Positions 1 to 12,255 of a stretch of DNA of 64,000 bases are shown here, piece after piece. Below the pieces are notes generated by a model. That model did not search any database and was not told where the DNA came from. It worked only from the letters and a program-made list of their open reading frames with translations. Source of the stretch: Brevipalpus yothersi (Eukaryota; Arthropoda; Arachnida; Trombidiformes; Tenuipalpidae); NCBI GenBank assembly GCA_003956705.1, contig QZCP01000047.1, positions 2,819 to 66,818 on the forward strand. The letters are read 5' to 3'. The position numbers and the translations under genes are program-made. Positions within the stretch are counted from its first letter, which is position 1. Every line of letters starts with the position of its first letter.

Positions 1-47
<47 letters not shown>

Positions 48-146
48 ATTGGAAATGGTCATCATACAAGAGGAATGATCAACAAACAAGTTGAGAAGGA
101 CATTGTGGAAAGAAGAAGAAGAAGAAGAAGAAGAAGAAGAAGAAGA
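1..146. repeat. (GA)n and (GAA)n microsatellites
   Basis: A pure (GA)21 run occupies 1-42 and a GAA/AGA trinucleotide run lies at about 109-146. They lie downstream of the 3' end of the minus-strand IFT56 gene. No gene was recognised in 1-956; the short frames there have no domain or splice support. Confidence 0.9.
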
Positions 147-956
147 TGAGTTTTCAGGATCCCTAATTGATGTCATCCTTTTGGATCGTCATCATCATTT
201 GGGCAACAATGTGCTGAGATAAATCATAGATTCAACTCTTTTACCGGGACCATACAGGTGGCATTCTCTCTCTTTTTTATGGTTAAATGATGAAAATTTG
301 GGAATGATGTCCAAAGAAATAAGAGAGGATCAAAGTACTGATCATGAAGGAACAAGTCCAAATGTAAGTACATGTCCACGTTGAAGAGTAGGAGGAGGAG
401 GAAAGTGGTGAACATGATAGCTGAAAGAGAGATAGATAGATAGCAAGCTGTTGAGACGAGAGAGAATGAAATGAGAAAAATTCTGCCATCATCATTCCAG
501 ATATCGTGCAGACTTGAAAATTCGAATATACTTGCATCGATGCATACCAAAATGCTGTTAAAAGTTGAACGTGATTACAGACATGCAGCGATTGACAGTG
601 AATTAAAAGAGTTATACAAGAGAGAGAGAGAGAAAGGTTTGAGTCATCATGGAGAGAGAAAAAAATTAGCATCATCATTTCGATAAGCATTTCGAATAAG
701 TTGATTTCGATTTAAGAGGGAATACTTTTGCAATGGAGATAATTGATAGTATGTGAATAACAATTATTCAAAGAATTCACACACACATACACACAACTTT
801 TGACCATAATATATATTTTTCGAAATCACTTACTGAAACAATCACAATCATGCTGATCTCTTTCCTAGAGTAACGGTAAGTATTATTAGCCATCTTCCTT
901 CATAGCCTTCATATTGTATGAACGTTACAAATGGATCCAATCTTTTCCCGGTATAT

Positions 957-1734
957 TCATGTGATATTAGTGTTTTTACTTTCTTTGTCCCATGTTTTCA
1001 TGATTTTAATTATCTGCTCCGCTTGAGGATTTTCTGAATTTCGAAGAATTTTCATCACTTCATACAAAGAATCTCTGATAAGCAAAAATGGAAGAGAGAG
1101 AAAAAAATTGTGTTAGAATGAACATATTTCGTGCTAAACGAAGGCAAGGTTCCAGGGAATCATTATTTTGAGGAAATAATGTAAATTTTCACCAGAAAGA
1201 AGAATAAATCTCAATGAGAAAAAGTTGGGATTAGATTTTTTTCTTATTTTTGAATACTCAACTAATCACGACAGGATTAGAGACATTCTATGAATGTGGT
1301 TCCAGTTTATGTTAATTCATCTTGAAACCACAAAGATCTTTCACAAAAAATTTTTGATTTTAAATCATGATAAATCTCACTTCTAGCTGGAAATCTCTAC
1401 GAAGCATTTTCATGTGGACAATACCACAACTCACCTTGGCTCCTTATTAACGATGATGAGCTGCAAAACGCCGATACATGCTCCTCTCTTTCCTTCCCAA
1501 AATTCTGGACTTGAATCTAATTTTTCAAGTTGATCAAATGCACGAGCTGAATGTAAAAAGGAACCCATCTGGGAGAGAAATTTAAAGATAAGAAATAAGT
1601 GAATTCACAAGTGTAGAATGGATATTCTTCGCGTGATAAGTGTGTTTTCATCATACAGAGAATTTTTTATCGAAAATAATCTAAGGAAGACAATCAGAAC
1701 TGAAGGTCATTTCCATGTCATCGGTTAAGTGAGT

Positions 1735-1798
<64 letters not shown>

Positions 1799-3580
1799 AT
1801 GCACAGAGTGTACAAAATTCAATGGGCTATTCTCGTGAATTTTTCACTTGAGAATAATGATGATGCAATTACAGAGATGTCTCATGTGATAGATGGACAT
1901 CCATTGGATATATTCCAGCGTCCATCAGCACAGCATGATTATCATGATTCAAGGAGGTTCATAATTTTTCCTCTCCATCATTCTAAGCAGAAGTTTTTCT
2001 CATTGTTCATCCTTTTCTTTCTCTTTCTTTCTCAATCTACTCCATGACTAACCTTGTAACAGTCATTGGCAATCAAGTTGAGATAATCAAGTGATTCTGA
2101 ACCATTTGTACAAGATTTGTAGAGTTGCCATGCTCTCTCCGGTTTTTTGTTCATAATATCTGGTGGAAAAAAGTTGAAACGCTACAAATTAATAGGTCTT
2201 TGAACCTGATGAATTCTATAAAATTGAATCAAAAAAGACCAACAACTAATATTTCTTATTGAATTGGATAAGCTATCCAAATTGATGTAGGAGATAATCA
2301 AGTGTATTATAATTCACATGTTATTGACACCTTAGATAGATCTATTAGACAATGAAATCCAGCGATAAGAAACTCTAACTAGAATGTACTTGAAATATTA
2401 GGGATCATTTTTAGCCACCAAAGAGATGGTCAAGTCTTACAGGCCTACAAATCGATAAAAAATATGATTGTATACTTACAACATCTTATCATCCAGTTGA
2501 TGTAAATAGGATCGTTAAGAATTTTATCATCTTTTATTGCCAAAAAGGCTTCTTCAGCTTCAGCAAAATTTCCAGTCGCAGCCTTGGCTTGACCATAATT
2601 AAAATTGAATGCATCATCGGCATGGAAATAGCTCTTAATTGAGCTCAGGTACAGAAGGACATCGTCGAATTGTTTCATGAGAAAGAAACATGAAGCCATA
2701 CACTGTCTACCTGGAATGGTATCTGAAATGTGAAGAGAGAGAGAGAAAAGAGTAAGATAACATTAAAGGTGAGAAAAATGTCAAAAAACGATGGGTTGTC
2801 AACAATCATGCTACCCATTTATTATTATTATCATGAGATAGATCATTATTACCGCATTCTGATGCAGATCCACCGACAAGATGGAAAAATTGTTGGGCCA
2901 CTTTAAGATATTCACGAAAACCTTTCTCTTGTCCATAGGTTGCATTAACCACCCCTTTCAGAATGTATTCATGGGGAACTGATGGTTCCAGATCTTTCAC
3001 CAGATTGAATGCTTCCAGAACGTTATCTAAGAGAAAATTATACAATATTTTCGCTCAAAACAAATATATACAAGCACACAGATACACAAAACAGGACACA
3101 CTTCCGTTTTTGAAGGTGATCAAATTATCTTGATGACTGAAAAAGATCAATTTTACTAACCTTGTTTCAAGTAGCGTATTACCAAGTTCAAACGAGCTTC
3201 AGGAATGACTTAAATAAGAAAGAGAGAGAAAAAAGAGAAAATTCGGCAATATCAGTGAGTGCATGTGTTCACCAATATGTGTCATCGCCATTCGTTAATT
3301 TCAAGGCTCTTCAATCACATGAAAATTATCATCATCTTGATGATAATAAGTTTCCATAGTCTTCCATGCATCCGGTTTGCTTACCATCGATCAGTCCGGG
3401 AAGAACTTGCATGGCTCCTTCACCATTTCTGAAAACTACCAGATTATGTCGAATAAGATCCTTAGCGTAAGTAAATGATGACGATGCGTTGTCAATTAAA
3501 GTTCGTAGTTCATTCTGTTCATGTGGGGATGTTCAAAAAAGAAGAACAAGAGTGGAAAATTATAATTCCAAAACATAAAT

Positions 3581-3643
<63 letters not shown>

Positions 3644-4059
3644 TCCATCCCAATTCATGGTAGCCAATTTGACATAGGAATATTCCCTGTTCGTACCATT
3701 CTAAATTCATCTCTCACTGATCATTGACCGATCGCTCAAGGTGTTTATTATCATTTTCACGTGGCGGGAGAGAAGAGAGAGAGAGAGAGAAGATCGTGGA
3801 ATTGCTTCTTCATGCTCTCATGATAGCTCGACGGGATTTTTCCTATGGTTTGTGGAGCCGAGGAGAAATGATTTTGGGCTAACTATGAGTGTTGAGGCCC
3901 ATCAAAAATGAGAGAATCAACTTTTCTTAAACACACCATGTTCAATGGTTCTACTTGTGCTAGCTCTCACATAGGGTATAAAAAAATCAATTATAATGAT
4001 ACACGCGCTAGAGGCGGGAAAAGTTGATCATCATGTGAAAAACTTAAACTTAAACTTTA

Positions 4060-4111
<52 letters not shown>

Positions 4112-6029
4112 AACATCATTATCACTACCATTGACTAGCTAATCAGGTAGACTTTAGAGCATGAATGATATCATTGATGTTCATCTCACTCACTCATCTT
4201 AGCTACTTGCTACTTTTTTTGCAAGACAAAAAGTGTTAAAACGATAAGAAAGAAAAATTAGAGCTCAACAATTGTGGGAATGTCCTTCAATGATGAGTGT
4301 ATTCTGTGTCTATCAAAATTCCTGTTCAAATGATGGATATAATCGATTCACACACACACAGTTATCATAAACACTTGGAAGAATGAAATGAGCATTTCGG
4401 GTACTGATTCAAATCATTGAGAATACAAACCTCGGCAGCTTTTCCATTGTATAGTCGATAGTGATTACAAGCCTTCAAATTGACTGCAGTTACACTGTCT
4501 GGATGATGCTGAAGGTAAACACCGATCACTTCTTGGGATACATCATAATAATCCAATTTATAATAGCAAAGTGCCACATAAACGTTGAGAGCCACAAATT
4601 CTCGATGTTCAAGAAGAATTTTCTTGTATATATCGATAGCTTCCTGGAAATGTGATCGTAAATAGTGGATAGATGCTAGACACAATTGATCTTGAATGGT
4701 ATCTTTGAGTGCTTGATGATGTTGCATCAATATTTTCTCATCTCGATTACGATGGGCAATATGTAATTCTAAACGATTTCGTAAATCATTTTGTTGGCCA
4801 CTTTCGGATAAACTTTGCTGTGCTTCCTTATGTTCACCAGATAAAAATTGGCAGCATGCTATGTACAGATAAATTGAATCTTTTGATTCAGATAAACCTT
4901 TATGATCACTACTTTTTTTACTGTTATCTTCTGACAACAATTTCAAATAATTCTCGTATATTTGAACTGCCAATTCATATTCACCCAAATGGAAGTATGC
5001 ATATGCTGTCCATAGATCATTGCTAGCAGGATCATCTTTGCCGGAAGCTTTGTTATACTAGAGATGTGGTAAAGTAAAAAAGAAATAAAATGATTAATTT
5101 GAATATTTTTAAATTATAAGATCAGAATATGATTTGAACTTGACCTAAGCAAACAATTTGACTGATTATAGCAACATTCATCTTCATCAATTTCTTTTCT
5201 GAGCACACAAAAGATAATCAATCGGCAAAGATTTTGATCAAGGTCTAATGAATGAGAATCAAATTGAGGTGGAAAAATATTCATAATATTGGTTGAATGA
5301 TTATCGATGGAAAAAAATTCCTACATTTTTTCTATTACTATGATCTCAATAATTATTATTATAATCATCATTTGCTGTCATGTAAAAAAGTAATCGATCC
5401 AGGCTCTTATGTCAAAATTTTTGGACATATAGACAGAAGGAGTTTGAAGTGAATGTTGAATGGAAAAGTGTAATTGAAATCGTTAATTCATCATCAGATT
5501 TCAGATAGAAATAAAAATGTTGACAATGACCCTGTATATTGTTCATGGTGAAAAAACATATCAACATTCATTGAACCAGGTTCATGGTTAACATTGAGCA
5601 TCATGAGACATCATCTGAGTTACCGTACAAATGAGCAATGAATCTTCACCACCACTATCAACATAAAAAAGCATCAGAAGAGGATGTCAAAATGTTGGAA
5701 TAGATAGAACAAAAGAGAGTGCACATGTAAATGTACTTGTATTTAAGGAGATGAAAAATGAAAGAATAATAAGCCTTGCTTTTTGCCAGCTAAATAATCA
5801 AATTTTCTCTCTCGCTCTCTTCATTCATTTTATGTAACGAAAATTTGGAATCGAAAATAAGCTCAACCAAATCTGAGCCTCTGATTACTCGCATACTTAA
5901 CAGCATGATCGAAATGAAATGATGATGATATTTGATGATAGTATATCGTGTTAAAATTTTGAAAACATTCGATCAATTATTATCATTTCACTTCATGAGA
6001 AGAGAGAAAGTGAAAGTTTCAATTGCAAA

Positions 6030-6077
<48 letters not shown>

Positions 6078-6746
6078 ATTTCAAGAATAGGCATAAGATG
6101 ACCAAGATGAATTGCAAATTAAGCATGAGATGGAGTGAATTTCATGGTGAAAAAAAGTAATGGTGATAGTAGTGTAGTAGTAATGTTGGAAGTAAAATCG
6201 GTTGGATTACCTTGAGAAGTGTGATGGCACCAATATAATCGCGTCCAGCCAAAAATTCATGCATACTTGGCACAAGACTACGTCTACTTGAGCCGCTACC
6301 TTGTTGCTGGGATCTATCCGGTCCACTAGATCGTCCAGGTAAGATATGATCTACACTTGATCCAGGACCACCAACACCACCAACACTACTACCACCGGTA
6401 ATTGTGGCCAATGGTGACAAGCCATCAGTTCCATTTCCATTGGTGGGGTTTGGTTTGTTCGATGCGAAAGCTTTGATTCGAGAGAGAAGCTAAACGAAGA
6501 AGAAAAAGATAATTATGATTATGTTCGCATAATGAAGAGATTATTGTTATGGTTGTGATGATGGAAGAGATAATTTTTGGTAGGATCATTTCAATGTGTA
6601 GGGATTCAGTTAGTTTGTAAGATAAACCAATATAATCATGTTCAGATTTGGTTTGGACATTTTTATCGATTTTGATGCGATAAATAAACTTTTGACATCA
6701 CATTCAATATGTATATTTGTAAGATGATAGATGTTAATCTTACCAT
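957..6746 (-). CDS. TTC26: Intraflagellar transport protein 56 (IFT56/TTC26)
   Basis: IFT56 is a TPR subunit of the IFT-B particle that carries cargo along ciliary axonemes; in arthropods it would act in sensory-neuron cilia. Exons read on the minus strand are 6746-6744 (only the ATG), 6489-6211, 5057-4431, 3514-3385, 3208-3161, 3026-2853, 2722-2480, 2159-2053, 1568-1435 and 1074-957. They sum to 1863 nt, giving 620 aa. Blocks match the vertebrate protein closely: RDYIGAITLLK, ASIHYLRSHFQEAIDIYKKI, ALCYYKLDYYDVSQEV, KACNHYRLYNGKAAE, YILKGVVNA, GGSASEC, MASCFFLMKQFDDVL and NFNYGQAKAATGN. The Gly/Ser-rich N-terminal stretch, about residues 20-75, is longer than in human (554 aa in total). The first intron splits directly after the start codon (ATG|gtaag). 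Identity is near certain; individual boundaries are by eye. Confidence 0.95.
1741..1796. repeat. (GA)n microsatellite in IFT56 intron
   Basis: About 28 uninterrupted GA units lie in the intron between exons 8 and 9 of IFT56. In the minus-strand transcript this reads as (TC)n. Confidence 0.95.
3584..3641. repeat. (TC)n microsatellite in IFT56 intron
   Basis: An uninterrupted TC run sits in the intron between exons 3 and 4. In the transcript it reads as (GA)n, the opposite orientation to the run at 1741-1796. Confidence 0.95.
4064..4108. repeat. (GA)n microsatellite in IFT56 intron
   Basis: A GA run lies in the same IFT56 intron as the 3584 run. The two are of opposite orientation and about 420 bp apart, so they could pair as an inverted repeat. 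Confidence 0.95.
6032..6074. repeat. (GA)n microsatellite in IFT56 intron
   Basis: A GA run lies in the intron between exons 2 and 3 of IFT56. Confidence 0.95.
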
Positions 6747-8382
6747 TTTCTCCTTGATTTTAGGGTTTTCAAATTCTAATCTGAAGGTCCACAAATTCCA
6801 TCACCAAAATTTTTGTTAATCTCGTAGCTGATTATCAAGAGAGAAGCTGATTGTTGATGGTAACAGAGGTAATGCATTTATTCGTGTTTTGATTCTCTCT
6901 TCATCCAGGCAGCCGGTTACCAAGTGACTGTTATACACATATGTGTATACGTTAATGATTTGTTTTATCTCTCTTTCTCTTTTTCTCGAAATTTTCTTGA
7001 AAGATTCGAATTCGACCCTCTAGAAGATCACACAAACCCTACCGATATCTATCTTCTTCATGCTGGGTTTCTCAATGTTACACCGATTACCATGAAAATT
7101 GTGTCTCAATGTTATGCAGAACGTTGTTACAACAGCTTAACGAAATGTCCTCCAACCTAAATCAATACTATCGAATCAATGTGATGAGGTTCCAATTTCA
7201 TTACCTTTTTGCTGGTAATAATTTGACATTTGTATTGAATTTAATGGTCAATATTTGATTTGAGTGGTTAACTATGGGAAGAAGAAACCAAGAGAGAGAT
7301 TTGGTCTTGCCTAATTTTCTACTTATATTGAAATTAATCTCAATTCAAGCTTATAATTCTTTTATATCAATCTTATATCATTAGTGGGTAGTATATGCTG
7401 TCCATTAGTCTCTACATTACTTGTACTTGTATGATCATTGCTGCCTGAGGCTTTATTGTAGTGGAATTGAATTTGAGCAGAGAGAAAATTAAATCGAAGA
7501 TACACTTTCCGAATTCAAGGGATGAACTTGACCCAGGAAGGAAACTCGTTCGATTGCGATGAAATTCATCTTCATCAATAACTTTACGATCCGATGAATA
7601 ATTAGAATTGACAAATTTTTGATCAAGGTCTAGTGTATGAGGACCAAACTGAGATGAGAAAAGATCTACTTTTTTGATAGCATGGATAGAAAAAGTTTCA
7701 ATTTTTGCTCAATTTTTGTTATCTTGGTTATTTATATAACAGTCATTCGCTGTTAGGTTGAAGAATGATTACTGCACATTGCTATAAAATTTTTCAAATA
7801 GTTTCACAAATATTTAAGGGCTCAAAAGTGAAATTCAGAAGGTCAAGAAAAAATTGGTCCAAATAGCTTGATAAATATGATGCTACCAATGTGACATCAT
7901 GTAATCAAGAAATATTGGAAATGGGTCAAAAATGCATCAGCATGGAAGAAATTCTGGATTACTCTCGTATACATCTCAGGATCATTCCTTTCTCTTTTAT
8001 TTTTAGGTCATTGAGCTCAGTTGGAAATACCTCTCAGCTGAACATTGAAACTTTGTTGGATATTGTATTTTCGTTCTCACAAGTTCTAATACTGAGAGCA
8101 AATTACTCTATTGACAACCTTTTTTTCAGGTTATAAAAAAATATAATGCCATCTATTGAATCTGATGAATTTTCGTTCAAGAAATTTTCATGATAAAGCC
8201 GTATTCATGAGAGGAAGAAAGAATATTTCAATGTAATTCATTTTCATTAGCAACAATCCATAGGCTATCATTTAGTATTTTAAATTATCCAAAAATATCA
8301 GAGTAGCTCAAAATGTATGATACTTATTCAGTTCTTACAAAAATAAATAGGCAAAATTGTTTTCATCAACAGACAATTGATA
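6747..8382. other. Intergenic region between IFT56 and carboxypeptidase
   Basis: This holds the IFT56 5' untranslated/promoter side and the 3' side of the carboxypeptidase gene. The only structure recognised is the decayed duplicate of IFT56 sequence at about 7385-7775, listed separately. Open frames at 6924-7160 and 7891-8136 (+) have no family match or splice context and are not called. Confidence 0.6.
7385..7775 (-). pseudogene. Decayed duplicate of the IFT56 exon 3 / intron 2 junction
   Basis: Read on the minus strand, 7460 downward begins TACAATAAAGCCTCAGGC, encoding YNKASG, and later has GGACAGCATAT. Both match the start of IFT56 exon 3 at 5057 (TATAACAAAGCTTCCGGC, then GGACAGCATAT). 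The splice acceptor is lost: the parent has ctag before the exon and the copy has ccac. The frame diverges and soon reaches a stop. The intron side also aligns: attcatcttcatcaat occurs at about 7564 and 5175, and tttgatcaaggtcta at about 7617 and 5232. Similar sequence continues to the ctgt(c/t)a(t/g)g stretch near 7755 and 5375. It is an old segmental copy in the same orientation about 2.4 kb upstream, not a functional exon. Confidence 0.7.
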
Positions 8383-10234
8383 TCACAGCTTAGCAAATGG
8401 TAATCGTGAAGCCAATTCGAGAGCAAATTTTTTCATTCCTTCCCAAGTTTCCTCTCCTGTTGGCAAAATTTGATCTGCCGGCAATAGAAAACCCTTCCGG
8501 CCAGTATCACGTAGCTCAATTGTATAGGAATACTTAATTTTGGCTATTCCCTTGGCCCAATCATCAGCTCCACCAGCAGCAGCATCTGTGAATTGAAAAA
8601 ATTGAATTGATTTGATCTATGATCATTCAATCTGATGTCAATCAAAATACTTACACAGTAACTGAGTAGTTTGGCCTACTTTATAGCGAGTTCCGTGAAC
8701 AGACATCAAAGCTCGGGCTCCTATGGTAGCCAATCGATGCTGTATTTCAAATATCAATAAAAGAGTTAAAATTGAGAATCTGAGAAAAAAAAATTCCAAA
8801 TTCACTCACCATATCGGTATAATCGTTGGGTAGATCCTTAGTGAAGCCCCATGGAATCAGCCAGTATTGGGAATAAGAGTGGACATCGAAGAATGCTTTC
8901 ACTCGACGTCCCTTGGACAAAACTAAATCTCGAACTGCTCGTGTTTCCGGTTCCGAGAATGCATTCGGCCCATGATATATTTCGGAACACGGAATGGAAC
9001 TTGTACCCTCACCTTGGTGGGAAAATATCAAAGAAAAAAGATATCAGTTGACGTTAATCAGTGGTTTTCATCAAATAAACAATGCCTATAAGTAAAATGT
9101 GATCGCTTACCTGCCCATTTGTAGCCAAAATTGCGATTAGGATCAACTCCAATGCAAAGATTGCTTACTTGACGAGATCTTGTTTTTCGCCACATTCTTA
9201 CCTAAATTAATGAGAATCAATTAATAAAAAAAGAATCAAATCCATGGTAATTAATCACTTACTCGAGTATGAGAATATTCATAACCATCAGGATTCACAT
9301 TCGGCACTATGTACCAATCAAATTTACTGAGAACCTCCTTGGTCTCCGGATCATCTTTATTGTGTACCAGAGCATATATTAGATAGGTAACTGTTGAAGT
9401 TGCTATCCATTCACGAGCATGAATTCCACCTTGTAGATAAATGATTGGTTTACTTTCACTGGACACATTGTATCCAATTTTAACCACTCTAATGTCTCGT
9501 CCCTCAGTTGTCCGGCCGATAGTTTCGATTTGAACCATTTCTCTGTGTTGATTTTGAAGATCACGAATGTAACTGTATATTTGATCCAAACGTTGATATT
9601 CTTTGAAAAAACTTAAATCCTGATAATAGCCAGCTCCATAGCGATAGACAATATCATCGGAAAGTTTTTGCTCTCGTTCACGTTCACTGTTGATGGTCGA
9701 TAAAATCAATCGATTACAATCAGAAGGGTGATAAATACATGATGTATGATGAAAATTCGACTAAAATTCAAACCTTTCAACATCTTCTATTAAAACTTGT
9801 GGGCTCATTTCGAATTCTTCAAATTTTTCCGATAATAGAGCCATTTTACCAGGAGATATCATGATATCGACAGGCATATTCAGCATTGATGGCTCTTTCC
9901 AAAAATCAACCCCCTTGAAATGGATAAGAAAATTGAATATAAGCACAGGAGAATTAGATTTTGATCAAAAAATTACAATAAAACTCACTCCATCCGAAAC
10001 GGATGATAAGTTTCTCAAGTAATCAAGTCCATTTTGACTTTGTGGTGAAACTCGAACAACTTTAAATCCATTGTAATGAGTTTGTAGACTATCGAGTCTG
10101 GTATCGTTAATATCAATCAACTTGGAACTATTGACCACAGAACAATTAACCAACACTGAATGTGGAGAAAAACTGATACACACTATCCACAGAATTGTAC
10201 ATGAAAATTTGATCACAAAATTGAGACACATCAT
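8383..10234 (-). CDS. Secreted M14A metallocarboxypeptidase, B-type
   Basis: This is a digestive-type procarboxypeptidase that would remove C-terminal Lys/Arg from peptides after trypsin-like cleavage. Exons are 10234-9989, 9913-9774, 9686-9263, 9201-9111, 9012-8810, 8739-8655 and 8585-8383; total 1392 nt, 463 aa. A hydrophobic signal segment (about residues 8-28) is followed by a pro-domain and then the catalytic domain from about residue 145. Zinc ligands are H218 and E221 in HAREW and H345 in DVHSYSQ. Substrate-carboxylate residues N292/R293 lie in DPNRNF, and the catalytic Glu is E420 in YTIELRDTG. In the block Y397-AAAGGADDW, the residue equivalent to position 255 of pancreatic enzymes is D404. 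That position is Asp in carboxypeptidase B and Ile in A, hence B-type specificity. The codon of Y397 (Tyr248 equivalent) is split by the last intron. A second ATG directly follows the first. Family certain; specificity inferred. Confidence 0.95.
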
Positions 10235-10464
10235 CTCCTATCCTCACACATACACACAGACTTGAAATTTTGAGAGAAATCAAGCTCAATTATCCCCGAT
10301 CTTTACTACTACCACAAGGTCCACTTTGGCCCACTTTGGCCCAAATTTTTTTATCATTTTTCAAGAACATGAAAGCTAATGATGAGCTATGTGGGTTAAA
10401 GTGAGAGAAAGAGAGCAAAATTTGGGCTCATTTAAAACAAGCTCAGACCCTTAAAACTAGCAAT

Positions 10465-10504
<40 letters not shown>

Positions 10505-11187
10505 AAAAAACCGATAAGAATTTTTGACATAAAAATGGTCACATTGGACTTGATCCATATCGAAATAGATAAAAAGAAGGACTAATTTAACATACAGAAC
10601 TATACTAATGCTAACCAGTTTGTTTGATCTTCATTTCAAAATGGGAATATTTAGCCATCTAATTTTTTGTTGTAGAGAGGTTTCTTTTTCAGGCTCAGTG
10701 ATGTGTGGGTATACATACATTCACATGATATGGATGTGTGGATGTGTTGATTCTGAATGATTTACGGAACTGACAAAATGAAAAATTTATCAAAAATGTG
10801 CCATTTTTTGTTCACCTAATTTTTGAATCTTGCCAAACGAGACTTTACCTGAAATTGATTCCACATTTTGTGTGTGTATGATGTTCAATCTCATTATTAT
10901 GCACACACTTAAACACAGTCAAAATTTGATAATTAATTGACATTCTCATAATCGTGTGTATTTATTTTGATGGGAAATATTAACGGGATTCTGTGGGTTA
11001 AGAGAAGCATGATACAATTAGAGAATATTAATTCAATTGGTGTGGTGAAAATATTTTTGGTCAATCTTGATGGTTGAAATGGGAAAAGTATGTCCATTTT
11101 GTCTTATCAATGGCCCTTGACCTTTCACCTTCAGATTAGCTGCTGATGATGAATGAGTTGTATTAATTGTTTGTCCCTCAAAAACGA
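10235..11187. other. Divergent intergenic region with GA tract
   Basis: This separates the carboxypeptidase (-) from the gene at 11188 (+) and must hold both 5' regions. It contains a (GA)n run at about 10472-10501 and a short direct repeat of ccactttggccc near 10320. No further coding sequence was recognised. Confidence 0.6.
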
Positions 11188-11655
11188 ATGTATCCTGCTG
11201 CTAATTTGATTAATATATTTTTTGTGTATTTGTTGAGCATTCATATTCTGATTATCACCGGAAATCATGAAGATAAATCGTTTTCGGCTAGTAATAGGAA
11301 CAATTTCAATCTACCAAATGATTTAGAAGATAGATGGAAATTGGTCAAAAAATTTGTTAAACGATCAGATGATCAACAAACTGATTTGGTTTCATTGACA
11401 AGTGATAATGATTCCATTGGAACTCAGCAGATGCAAACTGAACATGAAACAGAAAATTCCAGTTACATGGAGGCTGAATTTCAACAGCGGACAACCAAAA
11501 GAGATGGCCGCGATGATGCTGAAAGATTTGAGAGGATCAGAAAAATTAAGATGGCTCTCGCTTTTTTTGTCATCCCTGTATTAACATTAACATTGGTAGC
11601 ATTGAGTGCTAATTTGTATTATTTGATGCAACATAATAATCGATACAGTAGTTGA
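11188..11655 (+). CDS. Unknown protein with signal peptide and C-terminal membrane segment
   Basis: A single open frame of 155 aa from ATG 11188 to the stop at 11655. The N-terminus has a hydrophobic stretch (about residues 7-26, NLINIFFVYLLSIHILIITG) that looks like a signal peptide. Next comes a polar, Asn/Asp/Gln-rich middle of about 95 residues, including a KKFVKR basic patch. A second hydrophobic stretch near the C-terminus (about residues 126-147, MALAFFVIPVLTLTLVALSANL) is followed by a short polar tail. This would be a type I single-pass surface protein. No family was recognised. Topology-like organisation argues for a real gene, but no intron or homology confirms it. Confidence 0.5.
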   Translation: MYPAANLINIFFVYLLSIHILIITGNHEDKSFSASNRNNFNLPNDLEDRWKLVKKFVKRSDDQQTDLVSLTSDNDSIGTQQMQTEHETENSSYMEAEFQQRTTKRDGRDDAERFERIRKIKMALAFFVIPVLTLTLVALSANLYYLMQHNNRYSS

Positions 11656-12255
11656 TTAATATTCCATTCAATATTTAGGCATATATACTGAAAATTTATT
11701 CATTATTTAGAATAATCGATTAATGCCTCATCTATTTGGTGATATCTGGACCGATTGATTTGGGCTCATTTAATCAGGAAAAATGAATGTACTAAGTGGA
11801 TTCAAATGTCACTTATTTTCAAATTAGACAAAGAGAGAAGCTACATATAATTTAGGCTGTAGGTGAACTTTATATAGTACATAAATATATTTGTTTTCAC
11901 AATTTCAACTTTTTCAATGGATTTATGATTTTTTCTGGAAGAGTTTACCAGAGAAACCCATTGATTTCCGGTCTATTTGTCTCTAATAAAGTTCATTGAT
12001 GATAAGTATCCCACAAAAAATAAGACATACATGTTCATGATGGCAAGTAATTTTGAAAACTTTGGATCATTATTATTACATCACACAAAAATGAGCTCAA
12101 AATCTGATGATAATGAATTGAGTGAATCTTGAACAATCTCAGGTGTCATGAAGGTGTACCTTTTACGACTACTAATTGCTTGAATTGATATGTTAGGTTT
12201 CATCATGTTTCAGTGATTAGGAAGATGCGATCGTATTATCATCATGAAATTCAAA
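11656..12255. other. Short intergenic region between convergent genes
   Basis: This lies between the 3' ends of the genes at 11188-11655 (+) and 12256-12618 (-). It is AT-rich 3' flanking sequence with nothing else recognised. Confidence 0.6.

Noticed and set aside
1799..2047. 82-codon frame on the plus strand.
   Set aside because: It lies in an IFT56 intron opposite the gene, with no family match and a low-complexity end.
6924..7160. 78-codon frame on the plus strand between IFT56 and the carboxypeptidase.
   Set aside because: No signal peptide, domain or intron support; next to a region of decayed duplicate sequence.
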